Shown one piece after another: positions 1-5,873 of a stretch of 11,857 bases of DNA. Each line of letters begins with the position of its first letter. The stretch's first letter is position 1. The stretch comes from Leptolinea sp. UBA4782. Its GTDB lineage: Bacteria > Chloroflexota > Anaerolineae > Anaerolineales > Anaerolineaceae. The translations under genes and the position numbers were made by a program. Under the pieces are notes generated by a model. It was given only the letters and a program-made list of their open reading frames with translations. It was not told the origin of the DNA and searched no databases. The stretch spans positions 1 through 11,857 of the forward strand of contig DHHC01000015.1 in assembly GCA_002403095.1 (NCBI GenBank). Reading direction: 5' to 3'.

Positions 1-130
1 TTCGAGGGTGTAGCTGCCGGCTTTCAGCTGCAGCATACCCTCCTGTGAGCCAGTCACTTCGGCCGGGCATGCTGATGACCTGAACCCGGTTTGTTACCTG
101 ACCGGTAGCCCCCAGCCAGCCCGTTCCACT
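1..130 (+). other. Probable upstream coding part of the glycosidase-like gene, out of frame
   Basis: This stretch looks coding but is split between frames. Frame 1 reads FEGVAAGFQLQHTLL and then meets TGA at 46-48. Frame 2, the frame of the downstream gene, is closed by TAG at 11-13 but open from 14 through 130 into the downstream protein. The frame-1 peptide resembles the start of a beta-sandwich strand, and the frame-2 peptide after about position 80 continues smoothly into PALSVPVELEPGQ. I infer that the true gene starts left of the window and that a one-base frame change lies around 35-90, from either a sequencing/assembly error or a real mutation. The alternative is that the gene begins at the GTG at 131, but no Shine-Dalgarno sequence precedes it. 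Confidence 0.45.
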
Positions 131-1963
131 GTGCCAGCCCTGAGTGTGCCAGTGGAACTGGAACCAGGACAGACACGCCGGTTGACCTGGGTCGTTGCGG
201 GGCTGCAGACCATGGAAGGATCATTTGAGCTGGCCAGGTCGCTCACCGCCCGGCAGTGGGATGCAGAGACAGCAGCCATTGAAATGCAAAACACCCGCCA
301 GGGAATTGAAATTACAACCGGAGATCCCGTTTGGGACCTGGCTTTTTCACTTAGCCAAAAAGAAGCTTTTCGCCTGCAAGTAAACTCCCTGGGAGATGAT
401 CCAAAGCCCGCGATCGTTCACAACCGCAACCCCGACCAGGGCTTTTCTGCACGCGGGGATGGCAAAGACCTGCCTCCCAGCTGGAGCAGTATCACCCCGC
501 TTGACCTGGTGTTCTGGCTGCAGATCATTTTGCCAGGTGCGCCGGAAACAGCCTTCCAGGTAATGGATACACTGCTGAAGTCGATTGGTCCTGATGGCTT
601 TGTAGATCTTTATTCCGGTGCTGGTCGCCAACCTTCACGCTGGATGACCCAACCGCTCCTGGTGCACCTTGCCTGGATGGTAGAGCAGACGGATGCCAGC
701 AAACCCCTCCGGCAGATACACTTTGCGGGTTTGATGAAATACCTGGAAAGATGGTTTTCCCCGGTCCTTGACCGCGATCAAGACGGTTTCCCGGAATGGG
801 ACCACCCCGAACAAACCGGGGTGTCCACCTCGCCCGCTTTTATGCAAAACTTTTCTCACCAAAGGGGATACTCTATCCACAATTTTGAATCTCCTGCCCT
901 GGCAGCGATGCTGTACAGGGAGTGCATGCTGCTTCTTGAGGCAGCCCAGCAAACCGGGGATGAGGCATCCTGCGAGTGGCTGAGAGAAAAAGCTGCAGGA
1001 ATCAAAAATGAATTTGGAAGGTTCTTTTCGGGCAAAACCAGCAGCCCGCATTATATCGATTTCCAAACGCATCTTTCCCCTGCCGGGTTACGCATCGGGA
1101 CTTTACACGGCAAGGGAACCATTAACGCCGCCAGGGATCTCCCTTCTCCAGGCAGGCCGGCTATAACGGTGCGGCTGGATGGGCGGCAAAACGCACTGCT
1201 CCAGGTAGTGATTAAGGGGAAATCACCCAACAACCGCCCTGCGAGCGAAACCCTTCCGCCTGAAGCCTTTACCTGGCGCAATGGAAAAGGTTTTGCCATT
1301 TCTTCGAAAACATTTAAGTACATTAACACCATCCAGGTGAAGGGATTAATAGAGAATGACCGGGTTGAGGTGACCACCACTGACCACAGTGCAGAGGACA
1401 TTTCCCTCTTTCTGCCATTATGGGCGGACCTCCTGCCGCAGGAACAGGCAGACAGGTTGATTGAAGACCAGATGTACCCCCGCTTTTTCCGTGAATTTGG
1501 GCTCCCGGCATCCTCCCCCAATCATCTCCTGCCAGACAGCAATCCAGATACAACCAGCCGGATTGCCTGGGCAGTCATGCTGGGCTATGGAATGGTGGCT
1601 TACAGCCATCCCTTGAAAGCAGCTGAATTACTGACTAGAATTATGAATGCAATTGTGTTACAAATTAATAAGAACCTTCAATTCAGCGAGTTCTACGATA
1701 CTGAGACCGGTCTGGGAACAGGAAAGGAGAATTCACTGACCGGGCTCGCGCCGGTGGGCTTTTTCCTGCAAGTGGTTGGGATTGAAACCCTGGGCGATTC
1801 ACAGATCGTCTTATCCGGTTTGAATCCTTTTCCCTGGCCAGTTACGGTAAAATATAAGGGAATGACCATTACCCGCAAGCAGGAGGACACCGAGATAGGT
1901 TTCCTTTCAGGGGAAAGGCTTACCGTCAAGGGTCCCGGACCACACCGCATCTCATTGCGCTAG
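131..1963 (+). CDS. Six-hairpin glycosidase-like protein (GH63/trehalase-type fold), N-terminus incomplete
   Basis: The 610-residue readable part begins with the end of a beta-sandwich domain (about 1-60). An alpha/alpha-barrel region follows (about 65-300) with DRDQDGFPEW at 214-223, ESPALAAMLYRE at 253-264 and helix-rich spacing as in the GH63/GH37/GH15 superfamily. Residues 310-420 form a beta-rich insertion. Helices resume at 430-555 with SEFYDTETG at 519-527, resembling the segment carrying the catalytic base in GH63 enzymes, and a short C-terminal beta domain follows. Such proteins usually hydrolyse alpha-glucosides or process glycans, but the substrate cannot be told here. The segment aligned by eye with the usual 'SGxDxSP' acid motif reads TGVSTSP (229-235), so activity is uncertain. 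GTG 131 is only the first available start and lacks a ribosome site; the real start is probably upstream. The strongly spaced darA-like start lies 23 bases after the stop, suggesting an operon. Confidence 0.6.
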   Translation: MPALSVPVELEPGQTRRLTWVVAGLQTMEGSFELARSLTARQWDAETAAIEMQNTRQGIEITTGDPVWDLAFSLSQKEAFRLQVNSLGDDPKPAIVHNRNPDQGFSARGDGKDLPPSWSSITPLDLVFWLQIILPGAPETAFQVMDTLLKSIGPDGFVDLYSGAGRQPSRWMTQPLLVHLAWMVEQTDASKPLRQIHFAGLMKYLERWFSPVLDRDQDGFPEWDHPEQTGVSTSPAFMQNFSHQRGYSIHNFESPALAAMLYRECMLLLEAAQQTGDEASCEWLREKAAGIKNEFGRFFSGKTSSPHYIDFQTHLSPAGLRIGTLHGKGTINAARDLPSPGRPAITVRLDGRQNALLQVVIKGKSPNNRPASETLPPEAFTWRNGKGFAISSKTFKYINTIQVKGLIENDRVEVTTTDHSAEDISLFLPLWADLLPQEQADRLIEDQMYPRFFREFGLPASSPNHLLPDSNPDTTSRIAWAVMLGYGMVAYSHPLKAAELLTRIMNAIVLQINKNLQFSEFYDTETGLGTGKENSLTGLAPVGFFLQVVGIETLGDSQIVLSGLNPFPWPVTVKYKGMTITRKQEDTEIGFLSGERLTVKGPGPHRISLR

Positions 1964-1970
1964 ACATGAA

Positions 1971-1977
1971 AAGGAGG
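1971..1977 (+). promoter_or_regulatory. Strong Shine-Dalgarno site deciding the first DarA-like start
   Basis: AAGGAGG lies nine bases before the ATG at 1987. An earlier in-frame ATG at 1966 lies upstream of this site and has none of its own, so 1987 is preferred. Confidence 0.85.
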
Positions 1978-1986
1978 AAAGAAAAT

Positions 1987-2325
1987 ATGCAAGAAAATAC
2001 ACAAACAATTCTTTTACTCGCCATTGTCCAGGCTCAAGACCTTGATACTGCTGATGAAGCGCTTCGCTCATTGGGCATAATCTCCAGTCACTTGCCAAGC
2101 TATGGCGGCTTCCTGGGAAGGAAGAATGCCACCCTGTTGATCCCTGTAGCACATGATCAGGTAGATGCCGCCCTGGAAGCCATAAAGAAGAACTGCCGGC
2201 AGCGGGTGGAGTATATTGCTGTACCCCTGGAAAGTGCGCCATTGCCCTTGCCTACTCCCACACCGGTGACCGTTGGCGGAGCAACAATATTCAACCTGGA
2301 AATTGAACACTACGAGGAGATATAA
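1987..2325 (+). CDS. PII-like cyclic-di-AMP receptor family protein (DarA/PstA), long-loop paralogue
   Basis: This 112-residue cytosolic protein belongs to the PII-like DarA/PstA family (DUF970), whose trimers bind cyclic-di-AMP at subunit interfaces. Visible family features are the first strand ILLLAIVQ (8-15), YGGFL (39-43), the strand ATLLIPV (48-54), a long Pro-rich loop (about 78-95) and VGGATIF (96-102) before the final strand. Length matches the Bacillus DarA protein, about 109 residues. The segment that normally reads RVT before GGFL is SHL here (34-36), and the usual Gly after the 'TT' strand is replaced by Pro, so part of the ligand pocket is altered. The stop is one base before the next gene of the same family, so the two are certainly co-transcribed and probably translated together. 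Family assignment is firm; ligand binding is inference. Confidence 0.88.
   Translation: MQENTQTILLLAIVQAQDLDTADEALRSLGIISSHLPSYGGFLGRKNATLLIPVAHDQVDAALEAIKKNCRQRVEYIAVPLESAPLPLPTPTPVTVGGATIFNLEIEHYEEI
2314..2320 (+). promoter_or_regulatory. Ribosome binding site for the second DarA-like gene
   Basis: GAGGAGA overlaps the last codons of the upstream gene and lies six bases before ATG 2327. It decides this start over an upstream in-frame ATG at 2273, which would add residues of a shadow frame before the family's first strand. Confidence 0.8.
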
Positions 2326-2326
2326 A

Positions 2327-2593
2327 ATGAAACTGATAATTGCCATTGTTCGCGATACTGATAATGACAATGTTTCCCACGCCCTGATGGCGTCAGAATT
2401 CCGGGTGACAGGCATTGCGTCCACTGGCGGGTTTCTTCGCCGCGGTCAGACCACTCTTTTGATTGGCCTGGAAGACAGCCAGGTACCCCAAGCACTGGAG
2501 ATCATCCGTACCCATTGCACTCCTGCAACTGAACCTGACCAGAAGAGTGCAGTAATCTTTGTGTTGAAGGTAGACCAATACATCCATTATTGA
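2327..2593 (+). CDS. PII-like cyclic-di-AMP receptor family protein (DarA/PstA), short-loop paralogue
   Basis: This 88-residue DarA/PstA-family protein begins directly with the first strand MKLIIAIV, as the family does. It keeps the canonical front half of the pocket: FRVT (25-28), TGGFLRRG (33-40) and TTLLIG (42-47), with Arg26, Thr28, Phe36 and Leu37 at the same numbers I recall for ligand contacts in characterised homologues. The long loop and the VGGAT segment are missing: after HCT (63-65) only about ten residues lead to the last strand SAVIFVLKV (74-82). It is therefore about 20 residues shorter than usual, with a clean stop and no sign of frameshift. It sits one base after its paralogue and is followed by a strong terminator. 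A shared heterotrimer with the neighbour is possible but unproven. Confidence 0.88.
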   Translation: MKLIIAIVRDTDNDNVSHALMASEFRVTGIASTGGFLRRGQTTLLIGLEDSQVPQALEIIRTHCTPATEPDQKSAVIFVLKVDQYIHY

Positions 2594-2680
2594 GATGGTT
2601 TGAGGTTTTTTTGCCAGTCCATACACAATTCGGGCATGGATAAAAATAGGAATCACTAGAATAGAATTAACTAAAAATAG

Positions 2681-2714
2681 AAAAACCGGTTTCCTGTACA
2701 GGAAACCGGTTTTT
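2681..2714. terminator. Bidirectional rho-independent terminator, perfect palindrome
   Basis: A perfect inverted repeat with 17-base arms runs from AAAAACCGGTTTCCTGT to its complement, giving a GC-containing stem flanked by an A-run on the left and a T-run on the right on both strands. It lies between convergent genes, the DarA-like pair (plus) and the AMMECR1 gene (minus), so it can end both transcripts. Its right edge overlaps the first two bases of the AMMECR1 stop codon (2713-2715), so no spacer separates translation from termination on that strand. Confidence 0.92.
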
Positions 2715-3279
2715 ATTCGTGAAACTCTTCAACCTGGTATGTTTCCACTTGCAGCTTCTTTCTACGCCAAAGGTCACCAGGTGAACCCATTTTGGCACAC
2801 AAGTGGCTAAGGAAGTCCTCCGGGTCGGGCAACTGCTCCCAAACCTGGGGCAGGAAAGTAGCCCTCCTGGCGCCGTCGTGCAGCACCACCCCGTCGATAC
2901 CTGGACGCAGGTAATTGACAAGGTCGTCTGCTGTTTCATACAAGAATGACACAGAAGGGGTTAGGACGGAAATTTCGATTTCGAGCAGGTTGACTTCGTT
3001 CGGCATTACAGGCGAAAAACGGTAATCTTCCAGGGCGGCTGCTTCTGCATGTTCACAAACATCCTGCACCAGGGGCTGATAGGCCTCCAGCGCGCCGATA
3101 CACCCACGCAGCATGCCAGACCGGGTCAGGGTAACAAAGGATGCTCCATCCTGCTGCAAGCGGTTGCTGTAATTCTTTAATACGATTGCAGGCCTGGCTT
3201 GTCCTGCGACCACGCGCTCTATCGTCTGGCGTGCCAGTTGGAGCAGGATTATCTTGTCACTTTCTGTAAGAGAGTCCAT
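2713..3279 (-). CDS. amrA: AMMECR1-domain protein (AmmeMemoRadiSam system protein A)
   Basis: The 188-residue protein spans a whole AMMECR1 domain. Key sequence features are LRGCIG at 57-62 (the family's invariant signature, with Cys60), DYRFSPV at 85-91, FLPQVWEQLP at 142-151 and a C-terminal HLCAKMG at 159-165. In many bacteria and archaea this protein is encoded with a Memo-like dioxygenase-fold protein and a radical SAM protein; the biochemical role of the trio is not settled. Neither partner lies in this window. Instead the upstream neighbour is a flavin reductase-like gene whose TAA stop directly abuts this ATG, with no Shine-Dalgarno sequence between them, so translation probably depends on termination-reinitiation. 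Transcription ends at the palindrome overlapping the stop codon. The family call is secure; the function is unknown. Confidence 0.9.
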   Translation of the reverse strand: MDSLTESDKIILLQLARQTIERVVAGQARPAIVLKNYSNRLQQDGASFVTLTRSGMLRGCIGALEAYQPLVQDVCEHAEAAALEDYRFSPVMPNEVNLLEIEISVLTPSVSFLYETADDLVNYLRPGIDGVVLHDGARRATFLPQVWEQLPDPEDFLSHLCAKMGSPGDLWRRKKLQVETYQVEEFHE

Positions 3280-3759
3280 TTACATCGTCAAGGCGCGGTA
3301 GGCTTTATTAAAATATAGCAGCGGATTCTGCCCGTCGTTCACCTTTACATCCAGCACATCACCCAGGATGAGGATTTTTTGGTTAAGCTGATGCGTATGC
3401 CTGACCAGACAGCAGAAATACGCCATGCTTCCATCCAGTATGGGAACCCCGTACATACATTCAGTATAGCCTACATTAGTAAAGCGGTTTACACCTTCAA
3501 TGTCTTTCCCTGAAAACAGGCCAGCGAGGTCTTTCTGGTTTTCGTTCAAGATGTTGACCCCAAAGACATTGCCATCCAGGATATATTGGCAGGCTGGTGT
3601 GCTAATCTTTAAGGTTATGCCAACAACAGGCGGATCCAGGGAAAGCGCATCAAACGAACTCACCGTGATCCCGTGCGGAATACCCAGGTGCTCGGTTGTG
3701 ACAACAGCAACCCCGCTTGCCCATTGCCGCATTGCTTCCCGAAGTAATTCTCCATCCAT
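3280..3759 (-). CDS. Flavin reductase-like, FMN-binding split-barrel protein
   Basis: The 159-residue length and order of motifs fit the flavin reductase (HpaC/DIM6-NTAB) family, which binds FMN or FAD and often uses NAD(P)H to supply reduced flavin. Seen in sequence: SGVAVVTT (15-22), GITVSSFDALSLDPP (30-44), FGVNIL (66-71), LAGLFSG (78-84) and the C-terminal YFNKAYRAL (149-157). The usual GDH element before the strand near residue 130 reads NQK here (126-128), so cofactor handling may differ from textbook members and NADH oxidation should not be assumed. The start is placed at the ATG at 3759, seven bases from a -10 box, without a Shine-Dalgarno sequence. It forms a two-gene operon with the AMMECR1 gene. 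It could alternatively be a flavoprotein acting directly on an unknown substrate. Confidence 0.85.
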   Translation of the reverse strand: MDGELLREAMRQWASGVAVVTTEHLGIPHGITVSSFDALSLDPPVVGITLKISTPACQYILDGNVFGVNILNENQKDLAGLFSGKDIEGVNRFTNVGYTECMYGVPILDGSMAYFCCLVRHTHQLNQKILILGDVLDVKVNDGQNPLLYFNKAYRALTM

Positions 3760-3795
3760 GATATTATTTATAATATATCAGACCTGAATTGTCAA
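3760..3795 (-). promoter_or_regulatory. Near-consensus promoter for the flavin reductase-AMMECR1 pair, predicted leaderless
   Basis: On the minus strand TTGACA (3795-3790) is followed after exactly 17 bases by TATAAA (3772-3767). Six bases beyond the -10 box transcription would begin at 3760 or 3759, which is at the start codon itself. This predicts an mRNA with no 5' leader, consistent with the absence of a Shine-Dalgarno sequence. The surrounding region is markedly AT-rich compared with the flanking genes. Confidence 0.75.
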
Positions 3796-3833
3796 TATAT
3801 AAAATAACCAAAGCGCAAATCTCAAATTTCCTT

Positions 3834-3845
3834 TATACTTAAGCC
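3834..3845 (+). promoter_or_regulatory. -10 box for the cell-wall operon, predicted leaderless
   Basis: TATACT at 3834-3839 ends six bases before the ATG at 3846, the spacing expected between a -10 box and the first transcribed base. No good -35 hexamer lies 16-19 bases upstream and no Shine-Dalgarno sequence precedes the ATG. A leaderless transcript is inferred; with only a -10 match this is weaker than the opposing promoter. Confidence 0.5.
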
Positions 3846-4652
3846 ATGACTAAAGAGACTCCAGAACAGAACCCTGTTTCTCCTAGAATTAACCCCGATG
3901 TTCCGGTAAAACCTGCCAGCAGTAAAGGCTTCAGTGTTTTGCATGCCGTGCAAAACCTGGTATTGACAGCTGTTGTGGTCGCCACCCTGCTGACCCTATG
4001 GACCCCAGGTAATCTCTTTTCGAATAACCTGTTGCGGCAAATGCTTGCCGAGATCGAATCGAGGAACACCCCTATCTCCAGTGTTCCCACCATTACCCCG
4101 TCTTCACGGCCGCGGATAGGAATTGTTGCCGGTCATTGGGGGAATGACAGTGGAGCTGTATGCGAGAATGGGACAACCGAAGGGGATGTCAACCTTCGGA
4201 TCGCCACCCTCGTCCGGCAGTACCTGATCGATGAAGGCTATGAAGTTGACCTGTTGAAAGAATACGATGAACGCCTGAACCTGTATTCAGCGGTTGCACT
4301 GGTATCCATCCACAATGATACCTGCCAGTTTGTTGACGAAAATGCTACCGGATTTAAAGTCGCAGCTGCTGTATCCAATGCATATCCGGAGAAAGCCAAT
4401 AAGTTGACCGAATGCCTGATCGAACGCTACGCAGCTGTTACCAACCTGTCATTCCATTACAACACCATTACCGATGATATGACCTATTACCATGCTTTCA
4501 GCGAGATCAATTCCAACACGATCGCTGCGATCATTGAAACCGGGTTCTTAAACCTCGACTATAAGCTGCTAACAGAAAACCCCGAACTGGTCGCCCGTGG
4601 AGTTGCAGACGGGATCTTGTGTTATGTCAGGAACGAACCGACAGAAAAGTGA
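3846..4652 (+). CDS. Membrane-anchored N-acetylmuramoyl-L-alanine amidase (Amidase_3 family)
   Basis: This 268-residue enzyme should cleave the amide bond between muramic acid and L-alanine in peptidoglycan, outside the membrane. A polar N-terminus (1-30) is followed by one hydrophobic segment (about 37-52) that acts as signal anchor, a Ser/Thr/Pro spacer (about 72-88), then the zinc-dependent catalytic domain. Visible ligands and catalytic positions are GH at 96-97, Glu112 in TEGDVNL, His156 in SIHND and the catalytic Glu231 in IETGFL, so all key residues of the family are present. There is no SH3 or other binding repeat. It leads a same-strand cluster: the next gene, a TPR/L,D-transpeptidase, begins nine bases after its stop. 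The start is supported by its distance from the -10 box and by the absence of a better ribosome site. Confidence in the enzyme family is high; which wall event it serves is inferred. Confidence 0.92.
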   Translation: MTKETPEQNPVSPRINPDVPVKPASSKGFSVLHAVQNLVLTAVVVATLLTLWTPGNLFSNNLLRQMLAEIESRNTPISSVPTITPSSRPRIGIVAGHWGNDSGAVCENGTTEGDVNLRIATLVRQYLIDEGYEVDLLKEYDERLNLYSAVALVSIHNDTCQFVDENATGFKVAAAVSNAYPEKANKLTECLIERYAAVTNLSFHYNTITDDMTYYHAFSEINSNTIAAIIETGFLNLDYKLLTENPELVARGVADGILCYVRNEPTEK

Positions 4653-4661
4653 CCATAACCC

Positions 4662-5873
4662 ATGCCCCTGACAGATCCCGCCTCCAGTGCCTTTGAATTG
4701 CAGCAAGCCAGTTCAGCCCTCCAGCGGGGAGACCGCTCTTCAGCCCGGCTGTGGGCGGAGCAAGCTCTCAGAAATAACCCAAACGAAGTCAAGGCACTCA
4801 TTATCCTGGCGGGTATCAGCAAGCCCGAAGAATGCATCATCCATTTAAAGCGCGTCCTCGAAATTGATCCCCAAAACGAATATGCACGGCGAGGCATGCA
4901 TTGGGCGGTCGAAAAAGTCAGGCAGGAAGAGACTTACCGCGCGATCATACAGCCTGAGAGCAGACCGCAAGAAATTCCTTCAGCTAAATGGCAGCCTGAA
5001 GATGCACCAGAAGAAGCTGATGAGGAAGATACACAGCCGGTAGCAGTAAGCGCTGTTCAGGCAGCCCAGCCTGTACCGCTGCAAACACAGAAAGTAAAGT
5101 TAAAAAGCAGGCGGAAACGAGGGATATTCCTTGCCCTTCTGCCCTGGATCATCGCCATTTGTGTTTTCTGCCTGGGAATAACCATTTGGGCAGGGTTGGC
5201 AAATAACTGGCTGGTACTGGCTGAAAGTCAAATTCCCGTACCTCTGCCAGCGTTCCTGATACCTACAGCCACTCCAACCATAACATCCACACCCACCCTG
5301 ACCCCCACCACCACCAGCACCAGTACACCCACATCTACGGCAACGTTTACACCCACATCCACCAGCACCAGCACACCTACCCCCACATTTACCAGTACCC
5401 CCACCATTACTGAAACGCCAGTTCCCCCAACTGAGACCACCATCCCTGTGATTGAGATCACACCCATTTCAGAAGCCGAACAACTGGAATACAGCGGAGG
5501 GGATATTAATTACAGTTTTAATGATTTCTGGATCGAAGTGAACCTCAGCCAGCAGATGGCATACGCTTATAATGGCGAAACCCTCTTGGCTTCTTTTATT
5601 GTTTCAACAGGCACATGGGAGCACCCTACTGTTACAGGAACATATTCCATTTATGTCATGTACCGGTATGCCGATATGAGCGGTCCCGGCTACTATCTCA
5701 CGAATGTGCCGTATGTCATGTATTTCTATAAAGGCTATGGATTGCATGGAACATACTGGCACAGCAATTTTGGGGTTCCTATGAGCCACGGGTGTATAAA
5801 TTTTTCTATACCAGATGCTGCCTGGATTTATGAACGTGCATCTATCGGCACGGTGGTGAATGTCCATTACTGA
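4662..5873 (+). CDS. TPR-membrane-linker-L,D-transpeptidase (YkuD) protein
   Basis: The 403-residue protein has four parts. Residues 8-90 are TPR-like helices (LQRGDRSSARLWAEQAL, then VLEIDPQNEYARRGM). Residues 100-150 are acidic then basic. One membrane helix lies at about 154-176. A low-complexity Thr/Pro/Ser linker (about 201-262) leads to a YkuD catalytic domain (about 288-403) with HGTYWH (362-367) and the active-site SHGCIN (375-380, Cys378). With the basic stretch KSRRKRG before the helix, the TPR region should be cytoplasmic and the enzyme outside. L,D-transpeptidases form 3-3 crosslinks or attach groups to meso-diamino acid residues in peptidoglycan. No Shine-Dalgarno sequence is seen. 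The start at 4662 puts the first TPR helix right at the N-terminus. Its TGA overlaps the next ATG by one base. The N-terminal half is unusual compared with simple secreted YkuD enzymes. Confidence 0.9.
   Translation: MPLTDPASSAFELQQASSALQRGDRSSARLWAEQALRNNPNEVKALIILAGISKPEECIIHLKRVLEIDPQNEYARRGMHWAVEKVRQEETYRAIIQPESRPQEIPSAKWQPEDAPEEADEEDTQPVAVSAVQAAQPVPLQTQKVKLKSRRKRGIFLALLPWIIAICVFCLGITIWAGLANNWLVLAESQIPVPLPAFLIPTATPTITSTPTLTPTTTSTSTPTSTATFTPTSTSTSTPTPTFTSTPTITETPVPPTETTIPVIEITPISEAEQLEYSGGDINYSFNDFWIEVNLSQQMAYAYNGETLLASFIVSTGTWEHPTVTGTYSIYVMYRYADMSGPGYYLTNVPYVMYFYKGYGLHGTYWHSNFGVPMSHGCINFSIPDAAWIYERASIGTVVNVHY
5262..5450 (+). repeat. Low-complexity Thr/Pro/Ser linker-coding repeat
   Basis: A degenerate array of ACACCC, ACATCC and ACCAGC units encodes alternating Thr-Pro and Ser-Thr residues (about 201-262 of the protein). 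The coding strand is almost free of G, giving a strong strand bias, and it creates a long Val/Gly-rich antisense shadow frame. It likely acts as an extended, possibly O-glycosylated spacer holding the catalytic domain away from the membrane, and its length may vary between strains by slippage. Confidence 0.85.

Noticed and set aside
1051..1521. Minus-strand 156-residue open frame
   Set aside because: It lies wholly inside the well-supported glycosidase-like gene on the other strand, with no family motif.
2584..2612. Possible terminator right after the second DarA-like gene (short CCAT/ATGG arms before a T-run)
   Set aside because: The four-base arms are too weak, and the perfect palindrome at 2681-2714 explains termination better.
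5262..5450. Possible CRISPR or tandem satellite array
   Set aside because: The units are degenerate, in frame and code for a Thr/Pro/Ser linker; there are no regular repeat-spacer units.
5228..5467. Minus-strand 79-residue frame rich in Val and Gly
   Set aside because: It is the antisense shadow of the Thr/Pro/Ser linker; its repetitive composition follows from that repeat and it has no ribosome site.
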